Below, one piece after another: positions 8,638 to 19,869 of a stretch of 64,000 bases of DNA (the first letter of the stretch is position 1; each line of letters starts with the position of its first letter). Made by a program: the position numbers and the translations under genes. The notes beneath the pieces were generated by a model, which saw nothing but the letters and a program-made list of their open reading frames with translations, searched no databases and was not told the DNA's origin. The stretch spans positions 496,001 to 560,000 of the forward strand of contig NZ_WVHS01000003.1 of the NCBI RefSeq assembly GCF_009834915.1, written 5' to 3'. The DNA comes from Hufsiella ginkgonis. GTDB lineage: Bacteria > Bacteroidota > Bacteroidia > Sphingobacteriales > Sphingobacteriaceae.

Positions 8638-10557
8638 ATGCGCTTGCTAAGAATACTGTTGGTGCAGGGCCTCCTTTGCCCGTTGTTCCTCTCCGCCCAA
8701 CGGCAGATGGAGTATCTCGACCGCGGGCTGGTAGCCGTTAACCAGGGGAATGGACGGGTGTTTCTAAGTTGGCGCCTGCTTGCCACCGACCCGGAAGGGA
8801 TCGCGTTTAACCTGTACCGTGTGATAAATGGAAAAGCCGCCCGTTTAAATACACGACCGCTTGCCGGCGCTACCAATTACGCGGATTTAGGGGTGGCGAA
8901 CAACGCCCCGGTTTCCTGGTTCGTAAAACCTGTACTGAAAGGTGCGGAGCAAGCCACTCAGGCAACGTTTACCCTGCCTGCCAACGCACCCGCGAGGCAG
9001 TACCTGCCCGTGCCCATCCAGCCTCCTCCTCCCGGGGAAATCGGGGGACAAAAGTTCACTTACACGGCCAACGATGTGAGTGTAGGCGACCTGGATGGCG
9101 ACGGCCGGTACGAGATCGTCCTGAAATGGGAGCCTTCCAACAGCCGTAATCCCCCGCAACCCGGTGTTACCGGTCATGACCTCATCGATGCATATAAACT
9201 GGACGGTACGCGGCTTTGGCGCATCGATCTTGGAAAAAATATCCGTGCGGGCGCCGCTTACACTCAGTTCCTGGTGTATGATTTTGATGGCGATGGCAAG
9301 GCCGAAATGATCTGTAAAACAGCCGACGGGTCCATCGATGGCGCCGGGAAGCCTATCGGCGACGCTACTAAAGACTGGCGCTCGCTCGATGACCCTCAAA
9401 GTCCGTTTTACGGGAAAATAGTGACCGGTCCCGAATACCTTACCGTATTTAACGGTATGACCGGGGCTGCAATGGCTACCGCCGGTTACCTGCCCGACCG
9501 TTACCCGCTGGATGGCTGGGGCGGCATTGGCGGCAACGGCGGCAACGATGTGACCGGGGGGCGCCCCGACCGCTTTACCGCTTGCGTGGCTTACCTGGAC
9601 GGGGTGCACCCCAGTGCGGTGTTTGTACGCGGCTGGTATGGACGTACCGCGCTTACCGCCTACGATTTTAAAGCAAATAAGCTTACTGCCCGATGGCTCT
9701 TCGATTCGAAAGACGGCAAAAACCCGTACTCAGGCATGGCCAACCACAACCTGTCGGTAGCCGATGTGGACGATGATGGCAAAGACGAGATCTGTGTAGG
9801 CGCCATGACCGTTGACGATGACGGCCGGGGCCTGTACACCACCGGTCTGCGGCACGGCGATGCGCTCCACCTCACTGCAATGGACCCTGATCACCCTGCC
9901 ATGAAGCAGGTTTTCGGCATCCACGAAAATGAAGAAAAAACCATTGCTTTAAAAACACCCGGGGTAGCGATGTTTAACGCAAAAACAGGCGCGGTGTTAT
10001 GGTCGCTCGGGGAAAGCGAAGACGTAGGGCGCGGCGTGGCGGCCGACATTGATCCCACGCACCCGGGCTTCGAAAACTGGGGCGGTCCGGGCGGCTTGAG
10101 AGACCTGCACGGCAAAACGATTACCCCGAAGGTGCCTTCGTCTGCCAATTTCCTGGTTTGGTGGGATGGCGATCTTACCCGCGAACTGCTGGATAAGAAC
10201 CGCATAGATAAATGGGATTGGAAAACCGAAACTACCGTAAACCTGCTTACCGCGGAAGGATCCGTATCCAATAACGGCACAAAGGCTACGCCCTGCCTGA
10301 GCGCCGACCTATTCGGCGACTGGCGTGAAGAGGTGATCTGGCGCACGCCCGACAATACGGAGCTCCGGATATACACCACTACCATCCCTACGGATTTCAG
10401 GTGTTACACCTTAATGCACGATCCGCAATATCGCCTCGGCGTCGCCTGGCAAAACACGAGTTATAACCAGCCCCCGCATACCGGTTTTTATTTCGGGTAT
10501 GGCATGGTACAGCCGCCAAAACCACGGATCGTGATAGTAAGAGCAGGTAAAAAGTAA
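8638..10557 (+). CDS. Rhamnogalacturonan lyase, polysaccharide lyase family 11
   Basis: 639 residues with a signal peptide ending near LFLSAQ. The N-terminal fibronectin-like part (QMEYLDRGLVAVNQGNGRVFLSWR) and the eight-bladed calcium propeller are typical of YesW/YesX-type PL11 lyases. The propeller contains DLDGDGRYE, DFDGDGKAE, DVDDDGKDE and the long CKTADGSIDGAGKPIGD segment. The length matches the family. It cleaves the rhamnose-galacturonate backbone by beta-elimination and would supply substrates for the GH28 enzyme upstream. Endo or exo action cannot be told from sequence. Confidence 0.95.
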   Translation: MRLLRILLVQGLLCPLFLSAQRQMEYLDRGLVAVNQGNGRVFLSWRLLATDPEGIAFNLYRVINGKAARLNTRPLAGATNYADLGVANNAPVSWFVKPVLKGAEQATQATFTLPANAPARQYLPVPIQPPPPGEIGGQKFTYTANDVSVGDLDGDGRYEIVLKWEPSNSRNPPQPGVTGHDLIDAYKLDGTRLWRIDLGKNIRAGAAYTQFLVYDFDGDGKAEMICKTADGSIDGAGKPIGDATKDWRSLDDPQSPFYGKIVTGPEYLTVFNGMTGAAMATAGYLPDRYPLDGWGGIGGNGGNDVTGGRPDRFTACVAYLDGVHPSAVFVRGWYGRTALTAYDFKANKLTARWLFDSKDGKNPYSGMANHNLSVADVDDDGKDEICVGAMTVDDDGRGLYTTGLRHGDALHLTAMDPDHPAMKQVFGIHENEEKTIALKTPGVAMFNAKTGAVLWSLGESEDVGRGVAADIDPTHPGFENWGGPGGLRDLHGKTITPKVPSSANFLVWWDGDLTRELLDKNRIDKWDWKTETTVNLLTAEGSVSNNGTKATPCLSADLFGDWREEVIWRTPDNTELRIYTTTIPTDFRCYTLMHDPQYRLGVAWQNTSYNQPPHTGFYFGYGMVQPPKPRIVIVRAGKK

Positions 10558-10933
10558 CAGCTGTACCTAAGTTATGTGCCAACTGATCGACGCCCGGCTG
10601 CCCGACTCGCACGCATAATGGATGGATATCCGCTTCGCCTGTTCCTACTCTTATGGTCTTGGGTCAACGGCCTCGTCCTTCCCGGCAGATAGACCGAAAG
10701 ATTGTACGCGGCCGGGATGCTTGTGCAGAAGAAAGCTCAGGTCACTGGCAGGGTAATGCGTGGTGGTAACGGTAAGAAGCATGTTTTATCGTGTTGCGGT
10801 AATTACAATGTTAAACTGGTACAAAGTAATATGCAAACTGCGTACTCTTTTTGCGCAGATAAAAAAGATCGAATATTTTTCGCGGCGCCGACGGCGCCAG
10901 CCTATTCATTGCTTCACTTTCAGACTGATTCCC
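10558..10933. other. Intergenic stretch without a recognisable gene
   Basis: About 375 bases between the PL11 lyase and the end of the VOC operon. Only short frames occur and none resembles a known protein. No strong hairpin terminator was seen. Confidence 0.5.
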
Positions 10934-11317
10934 CTAGCCTAGCGTGAAATATGGGTTGTGGATCAACCCTACTACGTTTCCCCATGGATCTTTCACGGTT
11001 GCAGCGATGATCCCTTCACCTACATCGGTTGGCTTTTCATGTTCCGTTGCACCTGCTGCGATAAAGGCGTCGTAAGCCACCTGTACCTCTTCCACTCCCC
11101 AGTAGGCGGCAACGCTCTCCGCTTTCCGGGTTACCGGTTGCTCTTCCGGCTGAAGGCCAAGCTCGTACCCGGCGATGTTAAATCCAACGTAAAAGGGCTC
11201 ATCAAAGTAAGGCTTTGTGTTAAACACGCCGGCGTACCACGCTTTTGCTTCGCCGATGTCGCTCACTTGGTAAATCGTTGTTCTTAATCCCAGTATTTTA
11301 TAAGTTTCCATAGTCAT
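10934..11317 (-). CDS. VOC-family (glyoxalase/bleomycin-resistance-like) protein
   Basis: 127 residues with the paired beta-alpha-beta-beta-beta pattern of the vicinal oxygen chelate fold: LRTTIYQVSDIGEAKAWYAGVF, the central Tyr/Gly strands, and the C-terminal KDPWGNVVGLIHNP. It is the last gene of a five-gene minus-strand run that starts with an ArsR regulator at 13403, 10 bp after the DUF4256 gene. Substrate and metal dependence are unknown. Confidence 0.85.
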   Translation of the reverse strand: MTMETYKILGLRTTIYQVSDIGEAKAWYAGVFNTKPYFDEPFYVGFNIAGYELGLQPEEQPVTRKAESVAAYWGVEEVQVAYDAFIAAGATEHEKPTDVGEGIIAATVKDPWGNVVGLIHNPYFTLG

Positions 11318-11327
11318 CTAGTTTATA

Positions 11328-11894
11328 TTACGCCCTTAATGAGCCGCGAAATCCGCGGGCCGCATAATAAGATTCCGCCCCGTTGTGATATACAAATATC
11401 GTGTCATAACGGAAATCGCCAAAGAGTGCACCGCCGAGTTTCCGGATATGGGCCGGTGTAACTATCCAGCTGGATGTTTTGGTGTCGAATTTGCCAAGTT
11501 GCTGGAGGTGCCGGTATTGTTCTTCTGTTAAGAGATCGATGCCCATAATGGCGGCCATGTTCACGGCGCTGTCGGCCGGTTTGTGTTCTTTCCGGGCTTC
11601 AAGTGCTGCATGATCATAACAAACGCTTCGGCGGCCTTTGGGGCTTTCAGCGGCGCAATCAAAGAAAATGTATTCGCCGGTGTTTTCATCGTACGCCACT
11701 ACATCCGGTTCTCCGCCGGTGCGCTCCATATTGTCAAGCACCCATAGTTTTCCGGGATCGGCTTCTAGCTTTGCCTGTACGACCGCCCAATCAAGGCCAG
11801 GGTGACGGTCCGCGTGTTTCGTAAACCGGGCTTTTAACGTGGTAAGGAGCTCTTCCCGTTGTTGGGGGGATAATTGGTTTCGGTTGTTTTTCAT
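11328..11894 (-). CDS. DUF4256 family protein
   Basis: 188 residues matching the DUF4256 pattern: an N-terminal LSPQQREELLTTLKARF helix, a W..V...L segment, the central ERTGGEPDVV, FFDCAAESPKGRRSVCYD, and a C-terminal FGDFRYDTIFVYHNGAESYYAARGF. It is a cytoplasmic protein of unknown function, often found with SRPBCC and VOC genes, as here. It lies 33 bp after the YdeI-like gene in the same operon. Confidence 0.82.
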   Translation of the reverse strand: MKNNRNQLSPQQREELLTTLKARFTKHADRHPGLDWAVVQAKLEADPGKLWVLDNMERTGGEPDVVAYDENTGEYIFFDCAAESPKGRRSVCYDHAALEARKEHKPADSAVNMAAIMGIDLLTEEQYRHLQQLGKFDTKTSSWIVTPAHIRKLGGALFGDFRYDTIFVYHNGAESYYAARGFRGSLRA

Positions 11895-11926
11895 TGTTTT
11901 AAGTTACCAACTTAAGTTGATCACCA

Positions 11927-12514
11927 TTAATCATTCAATCCTTTTCCGTCGAGGATTTGCGGGATCCATTTCTCAATCCTGGTTTCCCTGGTTTTGGCTT
12001 GTTTGGGTGCGGAGAAGTGCAGCAGGTACCCGCGCTGACGTCCCGGGGTTAACGACCCGAACGCTGCTTTCAAAGCGGGGAGCGCATCCAGCTTATGCTG
12101 AAATTCTTCCGCCATGGCGAACCCGGCGGTCTTTTTTAGGTTTACTTTCAAGCCGGCCTTTTCTACTTCAATGGCTTCGAGAATATAGGCCTCCAGGATG
12201 TGTTTCATCTCCGTTATCTTTTCAATGCCGGTGAACCGGATCTGTCGTGCCGCCTGCACGTTCTTCGTTTGCTGCAGCAGGATCCCATCGGCATCGTTTA
12301 ACAAAACGCCTTTAAAAAACAGGAACGCACAGTATTCTTTAAATTCGTGGATTAAAACGACGTTGCCTTCCTGGAAGGTATAGCAGGGGCAACCCCATTT
12401 CAGTTCTTCGGTGAGCCCGCAGCCGAGCGCGATGGTACGCAGGAGCTCCAGTTCTTTCTGCCATTTCCTGCTTTTCCGGAAAAAGAAATCGACTTTAGGA
12501 TTCATGGGATTCAT
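11927..12514 (-). CDS. YdeI/OmpD-associated family protein with DUF1801-like N-terminus
   Basis: 195 residues. The N-terminal two thirds resemble DUF1801/YdhG: LKWGCPCYTFQEGNVVLIHEF, then a CAFLFFKG strand. The C-terminus holds the bacteriocin-protection YdeI-type helical segment (LDALPALKAAFGSLTPGRQR, then RIEKWIPQILDGKGLND). It is a soluble protein of unclear role, third in the ArsR-led operon. A second in-frame ATG three codons downstream could also be the start. Confidence 0.82.
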   Translation of the reverse strand: MNPMNPKVDFFFRKSRKWQKELELLRTIALGCGLTEELKWGCPCYTFQEGNVVLIHEFKEYCAFLFFKGVLLNDADGILLQQTKNVQAARQIRFTGIEKITEMKHILEAYILEAIEVEKAGLKVNLKKTAGFAMAEEFQHKLDALPALKAAFGSLTPGRQRGYLLHFSAPKQAKTRETRIEKWIPQILDGKGLND

Positions 12515-12603
12515 TCGTTAATTAACTGAACTGGTTTCTCGTTTGCCGGTCTTAAGTGCCATGATGCTACCGTGAGTGCGGGGTCATCCGTTTATCTCTT
12601 CCT

Positions 12604-13074
12604 TTATTTCAGGTCGTTTACAGCCTCCTGCAAGCGGTTATGCGCCATATTGATGCCTTGTGCAAAGGGTAACTTAAGCATCCCGTCCCGGTCTGCCACC
12701 GATTTATAAACGATCTGCATGGTAAGTTTGCTGGTATGGGCGGTAAGCTTTTCAAATTCCAGGAACTCCAGCTGTACCGGGAACGGCGTATTCTCCATTT
12801 CGAAGGTCCGGGTGATCTTTTGGCCGGGAACGAACTCGTGCACGACCCCATTGGCCCTGAACACCACGTTTCCTTGCGGGTCGCTCGTTTCGAACTGCCA
12901 GCTGCCGTGCTTCCTGCTTTCGAGCTTTAATACTTTGGTTCCCATCCATTGTTCTACGATCTCCGGTTCCACGTACGCCCTGAACAGCAGGTCAAGGGGC
13001 AGGTCAAATTCCCTGGTAATTACCAGGTCTTGTTTGCCCGCTTCGGCGGTGATTTTTGTTTTTAGTCCCATCAT
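12604..13074 (-). CDS. SRPBCC/AHSA1-type START-like domain protein
   Basis: 156 residues. The family opening VITREFDLPLDLLFRAYVEPEIVEQWMG, the central GSWQFETSDPQGNVVF and the C-terminal amphipathic helix (MAHNRLQEAVNDLK) define the helix-grip fold. Such proteins bind hydrophobic ligands or act as Aha1-like factors. It starts 8 bp after the ArsR gene, the common ArsR-AHSA1 pair, so it is very likely repressed by that regulator. The ligand is unknown. Confidence 0.88.
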   Translation of the reverse strand: MMGLKTKITAEAGKQDLVITREFDLPLDLLFRAYVEPEIVEQWMGTKVLKLESRKHGSWQFETSDPQGNVVFRANGVVHEFVPGQKITRTFEMENTPFPVQLEFLEFEKLTAHTSKLTMQIVYKSVADRDGMLKLPFAQGINMAHNRLQEAVNDLK

Positions 13075-13082
13075 TCCAGGAT

Positions 13083-13403
13083 TTATGTCGATTTGAATTT
13101 TTGCATCACACTTTCCAGCTTATTAAAGCGCTCGTCCCATAGGAGGCGGAACGGTTCCACGAAGTCGGCCACTTCCTTCATTTTCTGCGGGTTAAGCTGG
13201 TAGTAAACTTCCCGGCCTTTTTGCTCCTGCTTCAGCAGCTCGCATTCCGTGAGTACCAGCAGGTGTTTTGAAACGGTGGGACGCGCCGTATCAAAGTTCG
13301 CTGCGATGGCGCCGGCGGTCATCGCCTGCGTGGTGACCAGCAGCAGGATGGCTCTGCGGGTAGGATCGGCTATGGCCTGGAAAACGTCTCGTCTTAAATT
13401 CAT
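13083..13403 (-). CDS. ArsR-family winged-helix repressor
   Basis: 106 residues with the [10 protein letters not shown] opening, the recognition region [12 protein letters not shown] and the wing ([13 protein letters not shown]). No Cys-based metal site is present, as usual for ArsR proteins paired with AHSA1 genes. It leads the five-gene minus-strand operon and is divergent from katG across about 205 bp, so it could influence both promoters. Confidence 0.9.
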   Translation of the reverse strand: MNLRRDVFQAIADPTRRAILLLVTTQAMTAGAIAANFDTARPTVSKHLLVLTECELLKQEQKGREVYYQLNPQKMKEVADFVEPFRLLWDERFNKLESVMQKFKST

Positions 13404-13563
13404 CGCGTAGTTATTTGGCTACAAATATATGTGTAGCTATTTAACTACGCAAATGTTTTTATTACCGGTGTGGCGGCGGGTTGGAGCGGAAGGTTCAATA
13501 AATAGTTTTTACTTATAGAAATATAGAATTAATCGATTATAGTTATCCAGGTTAAAAGCATAA

Positions 13564-15879
<2,316 letters not shown>

Positions 15880-15907
15880 TCCGCGCAGTAGTGAAGTGAC
15901 TTTTACC

Positions 15908-15952
15908 AGGCACTGCTTGCAATAGGTTGCTATTGCGGGCGGTGCCTTTTTA
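15908..15952 (+). terminator. Rho-independent terminator of katG
   Basis: An 18-bp stem, AGGCACTGCTTGCAATAG against CTATTGCGGGCGGTGCCT, with a GTTG loop, is followed by TTTTTAT. It begins 29 bases after the katG stop. Confidence 0.92.
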
Positions 15953-16476
15953 TTGAAATAACCATTGTGTTTTTCTATATTTGGATTACTGTGTCATAGC
16001 AGTATTTCTAATTATGGAATTTCCGTGGCGAGGCCGGAATTCAATACATAAACTTTATCGCGTTGGTAACATGGAGCCCTAAGATGTGCATTTTATGAGA
16101 TAAGAAAAACGTCTCACTCAAAACAGGACTGTTGGAATAACACATGTTGTCGGTCTCCTACCTTTCCAGGGCGTTGTTGTCCCTTTGGCGGTTTTGTTAC
16201 CCATCGCCGCAGCATGCATGTAAAAGTGTATCGTCGGAATGCTTTGCTGCCGGTGTTCGGGTATTTAATATTTGCCGGCCTGGTTAATATAGCTGCCGCG
16301 ATCATGGCATTTAACGTAATAGAGAGGTGGCTTATCCGCTCATATGGCGATTCGGAAGACACTTGCTCGCCGCTGCAAGGCGATGGTCTCTGTTGAGATC
16401 ACTATTACATCCCGATATCATAACCGTAACGCAAAATCGAAAAAACATTGCTGCACAACGACTGTTATGCCTTCCT
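15953..16476. other. Intergenic region, no supported gene
   Basis: About 520 bases. A 60-codon frame on the plus strand (16214-16396) has a hydrophobic stretch but no recognisable homology and no clear ribosome site. The rest holds the upstream region of the DksA-like gene. Confidence 0.45.
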
Positions 16477-16866
16477 ATGGAAAACAAAAAGGAAAACTCA
16501 GCCCGGTATTCTGATACCGAACTCGAGGAGTTTAAAACCGTCATCCTCGAAAAAATATCCCTTGCCCGTGAGGACCTTAACGACCTGACTGCCTCGCTGC
16601 AAAGCAATAATCCGAACGGGACAGACGATACCAGCGGGGCAAACGCGGGGCTGGAAGACGGCGCAGCAACCCTCGAAAAAGAGTCGATCCTCCAGCTGGC
16701 CGCCCGCCAGAAGAAGTTTATCGAACAGCTGGATGCCGCCCTATCGAGGATCGATAACAAATCCTATGGCGTTTGCCGCGAAACCGGTAAACTGATCCCC
16801 AGGGAAAGGCTGATGGCGGTGCCGCATACGACGCTAAGTATGGAAGCCAAGCTGAAGCAGGCATAA
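16477..16866 (+). CDS. TraR/DksA-family protein with degenerate zinc finger
   Basis: 129 residues from ATG 16477; the frame is open further upstream, but similarity starts here. A coiled coil of two long helices (residues about 10-95) is followed by SYGVCRETGKLIPRERLMAVPHTTL. DksA proteins bind the RNA polymerase secondary channel and change initiation. The first Cys pair is reduced to one Cys and the second pair is absent, a form common in Bacteroidota homologues that probably folds without zinc. The downstream DinB-like gene is separate. Confidence 0.85.
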   Translation: MENKKENSARYSDTELEEFKTVILEKISLAREDLNDLTASLQSNNPNGTDDTSGANAGLEDGAATLEKESILQLAARQKKFIEQLDAALSRIDNKSYGVCRETGKLIPRERLMAVPHTTLSMEAKLKQA

Positions 16867-17111
16867 GGTAGCGTCCCCGCCCCTGACGATAAATAAAGGG
16901 GTATAGCTACTTCTCCTGCGAAGTGGCTGAAGCGCTCCATTTTTATGGAAGGCGATTCATCACCCTGGCGGTATTGGAACCGCTCGACGGCCGCGTAAGT
17001 CGAAAGATCCCGGGCGACTATTTCCGGCAGGCTGCGCTCGCAGAAAAGACCTGCCAACGGTAAGGTGCCTGGCAGACATGCTGCTTTATAATTAATCAAA
17101 AACTATTGAAT

Positions 17112-17618
17112 ATGATGCTGCAATTCCTGACACAAGAATTCGAACATGAAGTAACCAGCACCCGTAAATTGCTGGAGGCGATTCCCGAAAAAGATCTTCG
17201 TTATAAACCTTCAGAAATTTCATGGACGATGGGGGAGCTGGCACAGCACATCGCCACTATTTACTACTGGTATGTAGGAACGTTCACGCAAGATGTGTAC
17301 GATATGGCTACGGATCGCCTCGAGCGCGGCGATACGAATGATATCAAAGCCACCCTGGCGCTTTTTGAAAGCAACGTCGAAAAAGCAAGGGCGGCGTTAA
17401 CCTCCCTTACCGAGGAGAAACTGCAGGACAACTGGACCATGAAAGTTGGCGACCGGGTGGTGCTTGGGCCTATGCCAAGGGGAGTTGTAGCACGTGGATT
17501 TCTCTTTAACCATATTTATCACCATCGCGGTGAAATGATCGTGTACCTGCGCGCTACAGGGAATAAGGTGCCCGGGATGTACGGGCCTACTTATGAGGAT
17601 AGCAGAGGGGGGAGATGA
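17112..17618 (+). CDS. DinB-like putative metal-dependent hydrolase/transferase
   Basis: 168 residues from ATG 17112. Four-helix bundle DinB signatures are the N-terminal WTMGELAQHIATIYYW with the first metal His and the C-terminal FLFNHIYHHRGEMIVYLR with two more His. Members of this superfamily bind a divalent metal and often transfer bacillithiol or similar thiols; the reaction here is unknown. It is monocistronic. Confidence 0.85.
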   Translation: MMLQFLTQEFEHEVTSTRKLLEAIPEKDLRYKPSEISWTMGELAQHIATIYYWYVGTFTQDVYDMATDRLERGDTNDIKATLALFESNVEKARAALTSLTEEKLQDNWTMKVGDRVVLGPMPRGVVARGFLFNHIYHHRGEMIVYLRATGNKVPGMYGPTYEDSRGGR

Positions 17619-18111
17619 GCCGGGTTCCTGGCGGGCCTGTGTCATGAACGAGGCTGTATCACGAGTCAGATTCACTCGCGCCACAAATATTTGACTGAGT
17701 AATTATTTTGCAGCTTGATACAACCTCGTTTTCTTTGGTGTTGGTTGATCATACCGGTTTACTATTTAATGAAGGCGATCAGGTAACACGAAGCTTTGTA
17801 TTACATTAACTAAGTAACCATGGAACAATTAGAGCAGAATATCATATTGAGATTGCCTCTTCGTTTACTGATCTTTTAATTAAGCTTGATAATGGCCAGT
17901 AATGGTTTAATGACTGAGTGATCATATCTCGCAGCACTTGCACAGGTTGACAAAGAAAAGCTACGGATACGTTTCCCGAAAGGACCTGCCGTTGAGATGT
18001 ATCGGAGCGCGGTATACTTTCGCGCAGAATCTTTTTCATCTGGACTTTTAGCTACCCAGTCTATCCAGCCTTTTAGCATTATATTAGCTGTGTCCCTCGA
18101 CATTACCTCTA
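17619..18111. other. Intergenic region before FAD oxidase operon
   Basis: About 490 AT-rich bases. A 75-codon minus frame at 17876-18103 is the longest open stretch and is not recognisable. The region probably contains the promoter of the operon starting at 18112; no clear operator or hairpin was seen. Confidence 0.4.
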
Positions 18112-19869
18112 ATGCGATTTAAACAAAAACTGCCCGTAAGTCATATCCTTTTTACCTTCGCAGATAGGATTTCACGAAGCGCCTATTGGACAGCATCCCT
18201 TTTTTACTGGTGTACTTTTTATGTATTGTACAACCTTCTGTTACTTTCCCAATGGTCAGCCATTACGCTGATCCTATACCCTTTACTGCTTTGGGCGATA
18301 TTAGGAACGTCTGTTAAACGCCTTCATGATCTAAATAGATCCGGCTATTGGTTGTTTGCGGTTATAATACCCGTGGCTGGCCCCCTTTGGCTGCTCTATT
18401 GCCTCGGATTTAAAAAAGGAAACAAGCATATCAATAGGTTCGGACGTGTTCCGGGTACGGCCGCCGATTACCTGAGTAATGATAACGGGGTCGTTTTACC
18501 GGATTCTAAAACTGGTGAGCGAATAATCAATGATGTAACAAAACTAAATCCTATAGTGGTTTCCGGCACAGCAAGGCCGGAAACTGTCGAAGAGCTTTGC
18601 GACATTGTAAAAAAGACCGATGGCCCGATTTCCGTAGGCGGAGGCCGCTTTAGCATGGGAGGGCAAACTGCCAGCGCTCATAGCCTGCATATCGATATGA
18701 GAAGTTTAAATAAGGTGCTCCGGTTTTCAAAAGAGGACAAATTCATCAAAGTGCAATGTGGCATTCGCTGGTGCGATATTCAACAATATATAGATGAGTA
18801 TGACCTGAGCGTTAAAATCATGCAAACCTACGCCAACTTCACTGTAGGAGGCGCATTAAGTGTCAACGCACACGGAAGATATATGGGGTTGGGACCAGTG
18901 GTATTATCGGTTAGATCCATAGATATAGTGCTGGCCGACGGCTCATTTCTCCATGCCGATCGGAGCGAAAATTCAGAGGTGTTTTACGGCGCGATAGGGG
19001 GTTATAACGCCATTGGCGTAATTGTACAGGCGGAACTGGAACTGGCTGATAACGTGGCGATAAAACGGGTTCATCAAAAGATGGATGTGAGCAATTACAA
19101 AGAATACTTCTTCAAGAATATTCGCGACAATAGCAAGGCAGTTTTCCATAACGGCGACATCTATCCACCAGGATACAAGCGGCTTCGGGCTGTTACCTGG
19201 ATTGAGACCCATGAGAAACCGACCGTTAAGACAAGATTGATGCCGCTAAAAGAGTCCTATCCGTTGGAACGATATTTTTTATGGTCATTTACAGAAACAC
19301 CTTTTGGAAAGTGGCGACGGGAGTTTCTGATTGACCCTTTATTACTTCGCAGCAAAAGAGTTCATTGGCGCAATTATGAGGCTGGCTATGATGTAGCAGA
19401 GTTGGAACCCCGTTCGAGAAATGATACCACCTATGTCTTACTGGAATATTTTGTGCCGGTACAGCAGTTCGATCAATTTGAAAAAGCGATGGCAGAAATA
19501 TTTATACGCTACCGGGTAAACGTCTTAAATGTTTCCATCAGGCACGCCAAAGCAGATCCTGGCACCTACCTTGCCTGGGCACGCGAAGAGGTGTTCGCCT
19601 TCGTTATTTACTACAAACAACATACCGACCCTGCATCAAGAAATGAAGTGGCCGTTTGGACACGCGAGCTTGCCGATGCGGTAATTGCTGTGAATGGCAG
19701 CTATTACCTGCCTTACCAGGTGCATGTCACCCCAGAAAAGTTCCACAAGGCCTATCCAAGCGCAACAAAACTATTTGAACTAAAAAACAAGCTGGATCCG
19801 AACTATAGATTCAGAAATACCCTGTTGGAAGCCTATTATAATCCTTCAAAACCTGCCAATCATGCCTAA
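18112..19869 (+). CDS. DUF805 membrane domain fused to FAD-linked oxidase
   Basis: 585 residues. Residues about 10-110 form a DUF805-like module (RISRSAYWTASLFYW, four hydrophobic helices, VKRLHDLNRSGYW). From about 145 a VAO/PCMH-type FAD domain follows (PISVGGGRFSMGG, FTVGGALSVNAHGRY, GAIGGYNAIGVI), then a sugar-lactone-oxidase-like C-terminus (RNTLLEAYY near the end). The usual GGGHS with the covalent-flavin His is GGGRFS here, so FAD may be bound non-covalently. It overlaps the methyltransferase by 8 bp and heads a three-gene operon. The substrate is unknown; the DUF805 fusion places the flavin domain at the membrane. Confidence 0.85.
   Translation: MRFKQKLPVSHILFTFADRISRSAYWTASLFYWCTFYVLYNLLLLSQWSAITLILYPLLLWAILGTSVKRLHDLNRSGYWLFAVIIPVAGPLWLLYCLGFKKGNKHINRFGRVPGTAADYLSNDNGVVLPDSKTGERIINDVTKLNPIVVSGTARPETVEELCDIVKKTDGPISVGGGRFSMGGQTASAHSLHIDMRSLNKVLRFSKEDKFIKVQCGIRWCDIQQYIDEYDLSVKIMQTYANFTVGGALSVNAHGRYMGLGPVVLSVRSIDIVLADGSFLHADRSENSEVFYGAIGGYNAIGVIVQAELELADNVAIKRVHQKMDVSNYKEYFFKNIRDNSKAVFHNGDIYPPGYKRLRAVTWIETHEKPTVKTRLMPLKESYPLERYFLWSFTETPFGKWRREFLIDPLLLRSKRVHWRNYEAGYDVAELEPRSRNDTTYVLLEYFVPVQQFDQFEKAMAEIFIRYRVNVLNVSIRHAKADPGTYLAWAREEVFAFVIYYKQHTDPASRNEVAVWTRELADAVIAVNGSYYLPYQVHVTPEKFHKAYPSATKLFELKNKLDPNYRFRNTLLEAYYNPSKPANHA

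Noticed and set aside
10702-10947. 81-codon plus frame between the PL11 lyase and the VOC gene
   Set aside because: No start signal, no homology, biased composition; it also runs into the VOC gene end.
13502-13542. Possible OxyR site before katG (several ATAG steps)
   Set aside because: Spacing of the half-sites (13, 8, 16) does not match the 10-11-base OxyR pattern.
16214-16396. 60-residue hydrophobic plus frame upstream of the DksA-like gene
   Set aside because: A membrane-like stretch exists, but no ribosome site or conserved neighbour supports it; left as unassigned.
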